A stretch of 64,000 bases of DNA from a virus (IMGVR_UViG_3300031463_000001:1-64000), one strand, 5' to 3'; positions 15,168 through 23,751 are shown, counted from the stretch's first letter. Notes: a model not told the origin generated them from the sequence alone. Translations and numbers: made by a program.

Positions 15168-16832
15168 ATGCCTAATACTAAAATTGATTCTCAATTGATT
15201 AAAGATTTAACTATTGAATCTGTAGATATAAAAGATGGTGCAGTTGTTACAAGTAAATTAACTATTGATGCTGATTTGAATTTGAATAATAAAAAAATAG
15301 TTAATTTAGCAGATCCTATAAATATCTATGATGCTGCAACCAAAAATTATGTAGATGCTCATAGTAGTTCCCTCCCTTCAGGAACATTAGGGCAAACCTT
15401 AAGAAATGACGGAACGAATTGGTTAGCGGATAGTAATTTATATAATGATGGAACAAACATTGGGATTGGGACGACAACACCTTCTGAAAAACTTGAGGTA
15501 AACGGAAATATAAAAGTTGCTAACTCCACTATTTTAGCATATGGTGATGCAAATACTATAATGTTTAATAGTTCTGTATATGGAAATTATGCATTTACTA
15601 TTAGGGCTAAACTAGTAAGTAGTGGATTACAGTATGATATTATTCAATACAACTATTCATCAGGAGGTTTATTTTTATATCCGAATGGTGCAGTATTTTT
15701 TCCCGGATCAGGAGTATGGGGTTCTTTGGGTGTCGGTATCGGGACTCAAGTTCCATCTGAAAAATTACATGTTGTAGGAAATATAGGCATATCAGCTGGA
15801 GCAAATGCATTTATTGGCACAAAGGATAATTATGCATTAAGTTTAAGGACAAATAATACTGATAGGGTTTTTATTGATAATGCTGGTAATGTTGGCATTG
15901 GGACAACATCTCCAATTGAAAAACTTGATGTTATTGGAAGTATAAGAACTACAGGATATATTAAAGAAGAATTACCTTCTAATAATTTAAGTGCTACAGG
16001 AACAGTTATAACTATAACTGCAGGAGAAAGTTTATTACAAGGAGATGTATGTAGATGTGGTTCTGATGGTAAATTTTATAAGGCAAATGCAACAGATTTT
16101 ACTGGAGTTCCGGCTATTATTTTAGTAATTGAAAATATACCAGCTAATAGTTCTGGCAAGGCATTAAAATTAGGATATTGGAGGGATGATTCAAAAACTT
16201 ATGTTATAGGTAAAGAAATCTACTTGGATACCACTGCTGGCCAAATTACTCAGACTATTCCTTCTTCAACGGGGAATCAAGTTCAAATATTGGGGATGGC
16301 CATAACTGATCATATTATAGAATTTAACCCCGATAAAACGATATTGGAAATTAAAGGTAATTTTGGGAGTTATGTTAATATTTATTCTTACGATACTATA
16401 GTAGGTTTGAGTAAATCTGCGGGTACTATGTATTTTGCAAAAGATAACGGGCATTTTTATGGTTGGACAGGAACACAACTAATAGATTTTGGGGGGGATG
16501 GAAATTCTTATAATTTGAATGATGGGCAAGGATCTGATATTATTATAGATGATTACTCTAATTTAAACTCTAAAAATCCGGGAACCATTTGTTTTGCGAG
16601 AGACACGGGGCATTTTTATGGTTGGACAGGTTCAATGTTAATAGATCTTGGAGGAGACCCAAATTTACAGACACCATATAACATATCTGGAGATAATGGA
16701 ATTATAGTATCAACTTTTTATTCTGATATAATAAATAACCAAAATAAAGTTAGTACTATATATTTTGCGATGGATACCAAACATTTCTATGCATGGACAG
16801 GAACAATTTTAATCGATCTTGGAGGAAATTAA
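15168..16832 (+). CDS. Tail fibre protein (554 aa) with triple C-terminal repeats
   Basis: The N-terminus repeats the stalk motif (LIKDLTIESVDIKDGAV) and DAATKNYVDAH. Then come three variants of a GIGT-x-x-P-S-E-K-L-x-V-x-G-N segment, a building block of intertwined fibre shafts. The last 150 residues consist of three copies of a Y-F-A-x-D-x-x-H-F-Y-x-W-T-G unit ending in LIDLGG. This unit is likely a beta-propeller-like or receptor-binding tip element. The internal repetition suggests growth by duplication. The frame overlaps the in-frame longer form of the next gene but not its preferred ATG. Confidence 0.75.
   Translation: MPNTKIDSQLIKDLTIESVDIKDGAVVTSKLTIDADLNLNNKKIVNLADPINIYDAATKNYVDAHSSSLPSGTLGQTLRNDGTNWLADSNLYNDGTNIGIGTTTPSEKLEVNGNIKVANSTILAYGDANTIMFNSSVYGNYAFTIRAKLVSSGLQYDIIQYNYSSGGLFLYPNGAVFFPGSGVWGSLGVGIGTQVPSEKLHVVGNIGISAGANAFIGTKDNYALSLRTNNTDRVFIDNAGNVGIGTTSPIEKLDVIGSIRTTGYIKEELPSNNLSATGTVITITAGESLLQGDVCRCGSDGKFYKANATDFTGVPAIILVIENIPANSSGKALKLGYWRDDSKTYVIGKEIYLDTTAGQITQTIPSSTGNQVQILGMAITDHIIEFNPDKTILEIKGNFGSYVNIYSYDTIVGLSKSAGTMYFAKDNGHFYGWTGTQLIDFGGDGNSYNLNDGQGSDIIIDDYSNLNSKNPGTICFARDTGHFYGWTGSMLIDLGGDPNLQTPYNISGDNGIIVSTFYSDIINNQNKVSTIYFAMDTKHFYAWTGTILIDLGGN
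16421..16830 (+). repeat. Three diverged repeats in the fibre C-terminus
   Basis: Three units of about 77 coding bases, separated by linkers of about 80 to 95 bases, encode the same Y-F-A-x-D-x-x-H-F-Y-x-W-T-G block. They differ at many synonymous sites, so the duplications are not recent. Confidence 0.75.
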
Positions 16833-16833
16833 T

Positions 16834-17826
16834 ATGAGTGGATTAAGTAAAGTTGTAAAAATAAACCAAATAGATATAAATGAAATTGGTGAAAATATTA
16901 CTCAAAATTTAAATATGAATGGATTTAATATTACTGGTATATCTGAATTAAGTTTTTTTCAAAATAGTGGTACATTAACGGGAAATACAAGCATTATAGG
17001 AAATACGAATATTAATGGTAATATAAACATTACAGGGCAATATTTAGTAAATGGGAATCCTTTCACAACTACTCCAGGTGGAAATGATAAGCAATTGCAA
17101 TATAATAATAATGGAACTTTAGGAGGTATTCCAGATGTTACCTATGAACCAATACAGACACCTAATGGTTCTGTTAATGGGCTACAAGCTTCATTTATAA
17201 ATGTTACTAATGCTCTTCATATTAATAATGGGGCAGAACTTGTCGCTGATGGGTCGATAAAAGCAAATGGGGGGATTAGTGGTCCTACATCAATAATGAT
17301 AGGTTCTTCTATCAATGTGAGCGGGAGTGTCACTGGGGAAGGTGCGAATTTTTCTGGAAGTGTTTCAATAGGTGGAAGTCTTTCAGTAAGAAGTTTTATT
17401 AGTACAAACGGGGATGTTACTGGATTAAATGCGCTTTTTTCTGGTGCTACAGTAAATGGGAATCTTACAGTATGGGGATCTTTTTATGCAGCGGATAAAC
17501 ATGCAATTGTAAAAACTCAAGATTATGGCGCAAGATTGACTTCTTGTATGGAAGCAGCTACAGTTAGACTTTATGATGAAGGAAAAGATACTTTAGTAAA
17601 TGGAGAGAAACGAATAGACTTAGACCCAATATTTTTAGAGACAATAGAAGGCGAACTTTATATACATGTTACTCCTTATGGCCCTGCTTCTTTGTATATT
17701 TCAGAAAAAGGAACCAATTATTTTGTAGTTAAATCTATACAAGGTAATGACGTCGAATTTAATTGGATAGTTTCTGCGATAAGGAAAGGTTATACAGGTA
17801 TTAGGCTAGAAGAATTTAAAGGATAA
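16834..17826 (+). CDS. Fibre protein rich in beta-helix type repeats (330 aa)
   Basis: Start at 16834 follows GGAGG with an eight-base spacer. The first 230 residues are rich in Gly, Asn, Ser and Thr with short repeats such as GNTSIIGNTNINGNINITG and VNGLQASF, the pattern of beta-solenoid fibre shafts. The last 90 residues are a separate folded domain with an EGELYIHVTPYGPASLYI strand pair, probably the tip or a trimerisation end. Codon usage is a little less AT-biased than in the head genes. Role as part of a tail fibre is inferred from position and composition. Confidence 0.65.
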   Translation: MSGLSKVVKINQIDINEIGENITQNLNMNGFNITGISELSFFQNSGTLTGNTSIIGNTNINGNINITGQYLVNGNPFTTTPGGNDKQLQYNNNGTLGGIPDVTYEPIQTPNGSVNGLQASFINVTNALHINNGAELVADGSIKANGGISGPTSIMIGSSINVSGSVTGEGANFSGSVSIGGSLSVRSFISTNGDVTGLNALFSGATVNGNLTVWGSFYAADKHAIVKTQDYGARLTSCMEAATVRLYDEGKDTLVNGEKRIDLDPIFLETIEGELYIHVTPYGPASLYISEKGTNYFVVKSIQGNDVEFNWIVSAIRKGYTGIRLEEFKG

Positions 17827-17840
17827 ACAGGAGGAAAAAA

Positions 17841-19439
17841 ATGAAAAAGTTAATATTAGCAATAGGAATATTTTTAAGCGCATTAAGCTTAGGATATTCG
17901 GGATTTAGAAACATAGTAGTTTCTACTTCTCCATACAAAAATGCTACATATGTAGATGAACTCAGAACTGATTACACAGGCATATATATTACGACAAATA
18001 CATATATAAATGGAACATTGGATATGCTAGGTAAATCAATACTTAATGCTGTTTTTTATGGTGATGGCTCTAATTTAACTGGGGTTCAAGCAAGTGGTAT
18101 TGCTGACAACACAATAACGAGCGCGAAAATAGTAGATGGCGAAGTAAAAGATGTGGATGTATATTTAACAACAAATGCGATAAATGGGCAATGGGGCGAT
18201 GATAAAATATTGGGTATATCTTCAAACAAGCTAATAGGAATAATACCAAATAGTTTAATTGACTTTTCCACAATAACGCAACAATTTGATGCAGTAGCAC
18301 AAGATACAACAACGCTTGGGAATATAAAATTAAACAAATCAGGCGATACAATGAGTGGCAATTTAGATATGGCTGGTTATTTAATTCAGAATGCAACATA
18401 TTATGGGGATGGTTCTCATCTAACTGGAATAGCAAGTGGTGGAGACAATCTTGGTAATCATATTGCGACAACAACGTTGAATATGAATGGAAATGATATA
18501 AGTAATGTTAAACAACTAACTATAGAAGGAGATACGACTTCTATTCAATCATGGTTATTGATGCATCAAAATAATGCTTATTTATCAGGAAATGGAAGTA
18601 ATATATTGAATATCAGTAATTTTTCAAAACTTATTACTCCTACAAGTATGAAGGTTGGGCTTGGTGTAAGCCCTTCCTATATGCTAGATGTTAATGGAGA
18701 CATAAATTTTACAGGCACTCTTTATAAAAATCGTGTTCCTTTCGGTGGGGGGTCTGGAGATAATCTTGGAAATCATATTGCTACGACTACGCTTGATATG
18801 AATAACAATTGGATAAATAATGTAAATTGGATAACATTTTATGGTGCTGACATTGGAATAGATACTAATTATCAATATTCTAAACTACAATTAGGCAAAT
18901 CTTATTCTGATGATATTTCGGGAATATCAATTGGTGATTATACCCTGACAACAACAGAGACAAATGTAGCTTTAGCACCCCCACCAAGAGGATATAATCC
19001 CTCTGGTAATATAGCAATAGGTGTTCAAAATGTTTCTAGTGGCTATGATAATATAGTAATAGGACATAATTCTCAAGCAAATGGACATAATAATATTGTT
19101 ATTGGACAAAATATTTCAGTAGATAATCACAGGGTAGGAAATCCTACAGGAAATTTAAATATTGGTAATTTAATAACAGGGCAAATAGTTATTGATAATA
19201 GTTATGGAGATACATCTTGGGTTTATTTTAATACTACAGGTGGAACTAATAGCACTTCTCCGTTCTATGTCCAAGATAGCACTTCTGCTACTAAACAAAT
19301 GTGTTTAGTTGGAAGTGTTGAAAATCTACCCACAACGGGCTTTGATGAAGGTTGCTTTGTTTATAATTATACAGAACATAAAGTATATGTTTCAACTGAA
19401 AATGTTGTTGGAATAGAAAGCTGGAAACCATTATGGTAG
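17841..19439 (+). CDS. Fibre/adhesin-like protein with an N-terminal signal peptide (532 aa)
   Basis: The protein starts with Lys-Lys, a hydrophobic core (LILAIGIFLSALSLG) and small residues, a textbook Sec signal peptide, which phage virion proteins normally lack. Later come YGDGSNLTGV and YGDGSHLTGI motifs and two GDNLGNHIATTTL segments, all typical of secreted bacterial surface proteins. Residues about 385-430 contain NIAIG and NIVIG repeats with GHN spacing, as in trimeric autotransporter (YadA-like) head repeats. The ribosome binding site ACAGGAGG is strong. The gene may have been acquired from a host surface protein and sits at the end of the fibre cluster; whether it is exported or assembled in the virion is unknown. 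Confidence 0.7.
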   Translation: MKKLILAIGIFLSALSLGYSGFRNIVVSTSPYKNATYVDELRTDYTGIYITTNTYINGTLDMLGKSILNAVFYGDGSNLTGVQASGIADNTITSAKIVDGEVKDVDVYLTTNAINGQWGDDKILGISSNKLIGIIPNSLIDFSTITQQFDAVAQDTTTLGNIKLNKSGDTMSGNLDMAGYLIQNATYYGDGSHLTGIASGGDNLGNHIATTTLNMNGNDISNVKQLTIEGDTTSIQSWLLMHQNNAYLSGNGSNILNISNFSKLITPTSMKVGLGVSPSYMLDVNGDINFTGTLYKNRVPFGGGSGDNLGNHIATTTLDMNNNWINNVNWITFYGADIGIDTNYQYSKLQLGKSYSDDISGISIGDYTLTTTETNVALAPPPRGYNPSGNIAIGVQNVSSGYDNIVIGHNSQANGHNNIVIGQNISVDNHRVGNPTGNLNIGNLITGQIVIDNSYGDTSWVYFNTTGGTNSTSPFYVQDSTSATKQMCLVGSVENLPTTGFDEGCFVYNYTEHKVYVSTENVVGIESWKPLW

Positions 19440-19666
19440 ATATGATAGATGAGAATAAAATAAATGAGGAATATCTTAAAGATGTATATTTAAAGGCAAG
19501 GATTCCTTTTACAATAAATGTTTATTCTTTTAACGGAAATGAATATATAGAGATAATTGAAAGTTGTTTCAGAGAAGACCATTTTGTAAAGGGAAATAAA
19601 GAGCATTCAGAAAAATTTTTGAAAGATATAGCAAAAATTTTGGGTGTAGAAGTTGAGGTTAAATAG
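19433..19666 (+). CDS. Hypothetical protein (77 aa)
   Basis: The ATG at 19433 overlaps the end of the fibre gene by seven bases; an ATG three codons later is an alternative. The product is acidic with one beta-alpha pattern (IPFTINVYSFNGNEYIEIIE, then a helix and LGVEVEVK). No domain is recognised. It lies just before a membrane protein gene, with eight bases between them. Confidence 0.5.
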   Translation: MVDMIDENKINEEYLKDVYLKARIPFTINVYSFNGNEYIEIIESCFREDHFVKGNKEHSEKFLKDIAKILGVEVEVK

Positions 19667-19674
19667 GAGGTATT

Positions 19675-19971
19675 ATGTTTGGTAAAGTAGAAGGTTGGAT
19701 ACTGAATATGTTATTAAAAGCAAAGATAGGAGGAATAATAGGTAAACTTTTCTCCAAAATGACGGGATGGAAAAGTGTTATTACTCTTATCTTAATTATA
19801 GCTATAAAAGTAGTTATTTACTTAGGAGTTGTTCCTGCAAGTTATCTTGGGATAGCTAATGAAATAGTTACAGCACTTTATGGAGCACTTACTATTTCGT
19901 TAGGAGATAAATTCAAAAGATACTATGAAGCTGTAACTAAAGCAATGGATGATGTTATAGAGAAAAAATAA
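19675..19971 (+). CDS. Holin-like small membrane protein
   Basis: A 98-residue protein with a hydrophobic segment at residues 34-53 (SVITLILIIAIKVVIYLGVV), a second less hydrophobic helix at 57-76, and a basic, charged C-terminus. Size, number of membrane segments and the charged end fit phage holins, which form the pores that trigger lysis. The ribosome binding site is TAGGAGGT. A strong terminator follows. A related candidate lies at 21353. Other small membrane proteins of phages look alike, so holin is a reasoned guess. Confidence 0.5.
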   Translation: MFGKVEGWILNMLLKAKIGGIIGKLFSKMTGWKSVITLILIIAIKVVIYLGVVPASYLGIANEIVTALYGALTISLGDKFKRYYEAVTKAMDDVIEKK

Positions 19972-19983
19972 AAAAATATTGAT

Positions 19984-20016
19984 GGGGAGACAATTCAAAA
20001 TATTGTCTCCCCTTTT
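19984..20016 (+). terminator. Rho-independent terminator after holin-like gene
   Basis: Eleven-base perfect stem (GGGGAGACAAT with ATTGTCTCCCC), seven-base loop, followed by TTTT. It separates the fibre and holin block from the next unit. No clear promoter is visible in the 25 bases before the next gene. Confidence 0.85.
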
Positions 20017-20041
20017 GGATATAATCTATAGGAGGTAAAGA

Positions 20042-20473
20042 ATGATAGAATTAAAAAGTTACATAAAACATATTCCAGGTCATAAAGATTCAAAAGGTGA
20101 TTTAGCTGAATGGGTTGTTGTATCTCATGATACAGGAAAAATTATTTCATCTCACAAAACAAAGGCTGATGCTGAAAAACATTTGAAACAAATACAAATG
20201 TTCAAGCATATGAAATCTGTTATACTTACTTTATTAACTAAAAAAGCAAACAAAGATGAAGATATTAGTATTCAAATTATTGATGTTGAAAAGGATATGT
20301 TTGAAAGATTGATAAATGAAGAATTTTTAGATGAAATGAAGTTAATGAAATTGATAAAAACTAAACCAGAATTATTTAAAGAAATAAGAAAGAAAGTGAC
20401 TCAATATTTGGAAAAGGAGATATCTGAAGAAGAACTTTACAACTATTTGAAGGAAACTGTAGGAAAAAGTTAA
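20042..20473 (+). CDS. Conserved phage-type small protein (143 aa)
   Basis: The first 55 residues have the pattern W-V-V-V-S-H-D-T-G-K-I-I-S-S-H-K-T-K-A-D-A-E-K-H-L-K-Q-I, here cited as separated residues. I associate this block with small phage proteins near capsid and protease genes, where it looks like a short beta hairpin plus helix. The rest is helical and charged. Start follows TAGGAGGT. It is the first gene after a terminator. Function unknown. Confidence 0.5.
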   Translation: MIELKSYIKHIPGHKDSKGDLAEWVVVSHDTGKIISSHKTKADAEKHLKQIQMFKHMKSVILTLLTKKANKDEDISIQIIDVEKDMFERLINEEFLDEMKLMKLIKTKPELFKEIRKKVTQYLEKEISEEELYNYLKETVGKS

Positions 20474-20507
20474 TAAAAAAACCTTGATTTGACTGGAGGA
20501 GGAATAG

Positions 20508-21350
20508 ATGATCATAGTTAAACATGAATTTAGAATAGTAAAGAAAAACCAATTATTTAGCCTATATAATATTTCAGATTTGCATATTGGAAGTATTTCT
20601 TTTACAAAAGAACCCTTAGAAAGGATAGAAAAATGTATTGATAGAGACATAGAAAAAAACATTCAACCTTTGGTAATATTGAATGGAGATGTAATAGATG
20701 ATGATAGACCATCTACTCGATTAAAAAGAAGAGAAATCTTTATTGATCGACGAGAGGCCTACATAGCTGAAGATTTAGAAAAGATGAGGATAATAGAAGA
20801 CGAAACATTACCAAAATTAAACTTTTTTAAAAAAGTAAAAGGGTTGGGTCTTTTGGATGGAGATCATTATAGAGAATTTTCTACAGGAAAAACTTCTACT
20901 GAAATTTTAGCCAATTTTTTAAAAATGCCTTATTTGGGTAATGGCCAAGCTTTAATATTTATTATATTCAAGAAAAATAAAAAAGAAAATTATTTAACTA
21001 TTCATGCTCATCATGGAAAAGGTGGAGCTGTTACAGGTGGAAATGATGTAAATCGATTTATAAATATGTCTGAAATTTGGAGTAATGTAGATATTTTTGT
21101 TAGAGGTCATTCTCATCAACCTTTATGTAAACCAATAGGTAAATATATAGCTTGTCCAGAAACAAGAACTTTTAAAGAAAAAGAGATTTGGTTAATGAAT
21201 GGGGGTTCATCTAGAAAGGGGATGATAGAAGGTTTTACAGACTATGCAGAAAAAGCTTTATATAGATTTCAACCTTTAAGATTTCCACGTGTCCTTCTAA
21301 ATGTAAATAATGATTTATATATAAAAATATTGGAAGGAAGTTTGGTGTAA
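20508..21350 (+). CDS. Metallophosphoesterase
   Basis: A calcineurin-like phosphoesterase of 280 residues with the metal-binding motifs in order: DLHIG (24-28), GDVIDD (60-65), a variant GDHYRE (118-123) in place of the usual G-N-H-E, HAHHG (166-170) and GHSHQP (200-205). Members hydrolyse phosphodiesters or phosphomonoesters using two metal ions; phage members include nucleases and cyclic nucleotide hydrolases. The start ATG follows GGAGGAGGA. It lies in a virion and lysis neighbourhood rather than with replication genes, so its substrate is not obvious. The Asn to Asp change in the third motif could still coordinate metal. Confidence 0.85.
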   Translation: MIIVKHEFRIVKKNQLFSLYNISDLHIGSISFTKEPLERIEKCIDRDIEKNIQPLVILNGDVIDDDRPSTRLKRREIFIDRREAYIAEDLEKMRIIEDETLPKLNFFKKVKGLGLLDGDHYREFSTGKTSTEILANFLKMPYLGNGQALIFIIFKKNKKENYLTIHAHHGKGGAVTGGNDVNRFINMSEIWSNVDIFVRGHSHQPLCKPIGKYIACPETRTFKEKEIWLMNGGSSRKGMIEGFTDYAEKALYRFQPLRFPRVLLNVNNDLYIKILEGSLV

Positions 21351-21352
21351 TT

Positions 21353-21652
21353 ATGGAAAATTACCGAATTGAATTGCTTGAAGAGAAGGTAAATAAACTA
21401 GAAAAGATAATTCAAGGAAATGGAAGTGATGGATTACAAACTAAGGTTAGTTTATTGGAAAAAAGTTTAAACGAAATAGAAAAAGGAGTAATTAGTATAA
21501 AAACTCTTTTGTGGGGAGAAGAGGGGAATCAAGAGAACAGTTTAATTGTAATAATTAGTAAATTGAATACTAAAATTGATATATATTCAATTCTGGTTGC
21601 TGGAGTAGGAAGTATTATTACTGGGTTGATTGTTTATTTTTTAGAAAAATAA
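21353..21652 (+). CDS. XhlA-like membrane protein (coiled coil plus C-terminal anchor)
   Basis: A 99-residue protein with an N-terminal coiled coil (RIELLEEKVNKLEKII) and a single C-terminal membrane segment at residues 78-96 (YSILVAGVGSIITGLIVYF). This is the architecture of XhlA and similar holin-associated proteins of Bacillus phages. It begins two bases after the phosphoesterase stop. It may assist the holin-like protein at 19675 in lysis, or be a tail-associated membrane anchor. Confidence 0.5.
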   Translation: MENYRIELLEEKVNKLEKIIQGNGSDGLQTKVSLLEKSLNEIEKGVISIKTLLWGEEGNQENSLIVIISKLNTKIDIYSILVAGVGSIITGLIVYFLEK

Positions 21653-21667
21653 TTGAAAGGAGGAGAT

Positions 21668-21889
21668 ATGAGACCAGACGAGGAAATAAAAGATGATCAA
21701 ATAAAAAATGATGGAGAAGATAATAAAGAAATGTTAATTAAAATGAAAGAGGAAATACAAACTAAGTATAATTCTCTTTATGAGCAACTTAACCAATTGG
21801 AGAAAAATAAACAAATTGTTGCTTCGGAACTTATTAAGTTAAGTGGTCAGTTGGAGATTTTAGAAAAATTAATCAATAATAATGCATGA
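21668..21889 (+). CDS. Small coiled-coil protein (73 aa)
   Basis: The ATG at 21668 directly follows AAAGGAGGAG and is preferred over an in-frame start five codons earlier that lies within the ribosome binding site. The product is an acidic N-terminus followed by a long heptad-rich helix (YEQLNQLEKNKQIVASELIKL). The stop overlaps the next start (ATGA). Function unknown; a chaperone or small virion component is possible. Confidence 0.55.
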   Translation: MRPDEEIKDDQIKNDGEDNKEMLIKMKEEIQTKYNSLYEQLNQLEKNKQIVASELIKLSGQLEILEKLINNNA

Positions 21890-22389
21890 CTAAAGATGAG
21901 TTTATTATAAAAGAAGTTAATACACTTCTTCCCGAAAATTGGGCTTCTTATTCTAATCCTTCCCAATTAATTCAATTTGTTGAACTGGTTCTGGCAGATA
22001 TCAATTTAATGCCTCCTTTAACTGGTGTTTCGTTAAATAGTTTATTAATAGAAGAAAATAATAATGTAAGAGTTACTAATCCTGATGTGTGGGCATTATT
22101 AAAATTTGGAGTAAGTTTCTATTCTCTTCTGTTTCATCAGATGAGAGCCTCACTCCAAGATTTCACTTTTAGTGATCAAGGGTTATCAGTTAATGTTGAC
22201 CAAACTGCCAAGGTGGGTACTGCAATTCAGAATATGGCAGTGGTGTATTTGAGGATGGTGGGGAACTATAAGAAGACTGAATTTGTGAAGATTGGACCAA
22301 GGGGGATAGGAACGCCCCGCTATCAATCTCAACTAAGTCAATTTTTAAAGATAAGTTTAGGAAGCGCGTTCCAGTGGAATAGCCCCTAA
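21886..22389 (+). CDS. Putative head-tail connector / neck protein
   Basis: A 167-residue protein with amphipathic helices (ADINLMPPLTGVSLNSLL, WALLKFGVSFYSLLFHQM) and a C-terminal basic patch. The P-P-L-T motif near the front and the overall helical design resemble the helical adaptor proteins that sit below the portal, but no family is certain. It is followed by a homing endonuclease and a repeat-gene insertion, after which the tail terminator and sheath genes appear. That gene order supports a connector role. Confidence 0.4.
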   Translation: MTKDEFIIKEVNTLLPENWASYSNPSQLIQFVELVLADINLMPPLTGVSLNSLLIEENNNVRVTNPDVWALLKFGVSFYSLLFHQMRASLQDFTFSDQGLSVNVDQTAKVGTAIQNMAVVYLRMVGNYKKTEFVKIGPRGIGTPRYQSQLSQFLKISLGSAFQWNSP

Positions 22390-22480
22390 TTTATATCACT
22401 CCCAAATCAGTAATATTTTGACGTTTATTTACAATTCTATAAGGGTAAAAAAATTCTTTTCTTTTGTGTAATATAATCAT
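22390..22480 (+). promoter_or_regulatory. Possible promoter in the gap before the homing endonuclease
   Basis: A 91-base gap with TATAAT at 22472-22477 and TTGACG at 22418-22423. The two are too far apart to form one standard promoter. The TATAAT lies only three bases before the ATG and there is no Shine-Dalgarno, so the endonuclease may be made from a leaderless or very short-leader transcript, or from a later start. No hairpin is seen. Confidence 0.2.
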
Positions 22481-23728
22481 ATGATAAAGAAATGCATTGT
22501 ATGTGGAAAAGAATTTAAAGCCGATTACCCTTCTAAAAAGTATTGTTCTTTTGAATGCGTTATCAAAGATCGTAAATCCAAAAGTATTGTAACAAAAAAA
22601 TGTGAATGGTGTGGAAAAGAATTTAGTTCACCTATAGGTGAACATAAACGATTTTGTAGTAATGAATGTATTATGGAATTTGAAAAGAATCACTTTAAAG
22701 GAAAAAATAACCCTGTTTGGAAAGAGAAAATTATATTAAAATGCGAACATTGTGGGAAAGAATTTAGTGCTCGACCTATTGAAATGGAAGAAGGAAAAAA
22801 ATTTTGTTCTCGTAAATGTTATGAGGAATGGCGACAAAAGCAACTTAATTTAGAAATACGAAAATGTAAAAGATGTGGAAAAGAGTTTATGGTACCTCAT
22901 AATTCACCACAACAATTTTGTTCCCTAGATTGCTATAGAAAATGGTTTTCTGAAAATTTGAAAGGAGAAAATCATCCTTCTTTTAATAGAATAAAAAAGA
23001 AATGTTCCATATGTGGAAAAGAGTTTGAGACAATTCCTTCAGAAGATAGAAAGTTTTGTAGTGAAAAATGTAGAACAATCTATTATAAAAGTGAAAATAA
23101 TCCTCTTAGAAAAAGAGAAACTCGAATTTGTAAAGAATGTGGAAAAACGTTTGAAGTTATTCCAAGCAAACCTTTCGAATTTTGTTCAGTGAAATGTGCA
23201 AACAATCATAATAGTAGAAAAAGAATAGGTAAAGATATAGTTAAAAAATTTACATTAGAATGTCCAAATTGTGGTAAAAAGTTTAGGGTAAGTCAAAATG
23301 AAATAGATGAAAATAGAAGATTTTGCTCAGTAAGATGTTATTTAATTTATCACGAAAAAAATCAAAAAACCTCCAACACCTCCATCGAACTCAAGATGAA
23401 AGAGGCACTCGAAAAAAGAGGGATACCTTTCGAACAACAGAAAGAGATACGAGATGGTAGATTTTGCGCTTACCCAGATTTTTTTATAGAAGACCACACC
23501 AATCAAAGTAAAGGGATACTAATTTATTGCGATGGAGATTTTTTTCATGGAAACCTTGAAGTATTCAAAGACAAAAAACTCCCCCACTGGATTATAGAAC
23601 AACGCAACAGGGACCCCAAAATCACCCACAAACTCACCCACTTAGGATATAGAGTATTACGATTTTACGAGAAAGAGATAGAGAATAATGTAGACGAATG
23701 TATTAACAAAATTGTTCAATTAATCTAA
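22481..23728 (+). CDS. Homing endonuclease: seven zinc fingers plus Vsr/EDxHD-like nuclease
   Basis: The first 290 residues contain seven copies of a treble-clef-like finger, C-x2-C-G-K-x-F followed after about 15 residues by F-C-S-x2-C, at C5-C26, C41-C63, C88-C113, C129-C151, C175-C197, C217-C239 and C261-C286. Residues 300-415 form a PD-(D/E)XK nuclease of the Vsr-like type: YPDFF with D333, then IYCDGDFFHG (D351, D353), then R-N-R-D, and GYRVLRFYEKEI near the end. Free-standing homing nucleases of phages combine such domains. It stands alone between virion genes. From about base 23370 codon use becomes clearly richer in C, so the nuclease part may come from another source. Confidence 0.8.
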   Translation: MIKKCIVCGKEFKADYPSKKYCSFECVIKDRKSKSIVTKKCEWCGKEFSSPIGEHKRFCSNECIMEFEKNHFKGKNNPVWKEKIILKCEHCGKEFSARPIEMEEGKKFCSRKCYEEWRQKQLNLEIRKCKRCGKEFMVPHNSPQQFCSLDCYRKWFSENLKGENHPSFNRIKKKCSICGKEFETIPSEDRKFCSEKCRTIYYKSENNPLRKRETRICKECGKTFEVIPSKPFEFCSVKCANNHNSRKRIGKDIVKKFTLECPNCGKKFRVSQNEIDENRRFCSVRCYLIYHEKNQKTSNTSIELKMKEALEKRGIPFEQQKEIRDGRFCAYPDFFIEDHTNQSKGILIYCDGDFFHGNLEVFKDKKLPHWIIEQRNRDPKITHKLTHLGYRVLRFYEKEIENNVDECINKIVQLI

Positions 23729-23751
23729 AATTGTCCAAATTGATTTATATT

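Noticed and set aside
18070-18474. Two overlapping antisense frames within the signal-peptide fibre gene
   Set aside because: They have skewed composition, no start signals and lie opposite a well-supported gene.
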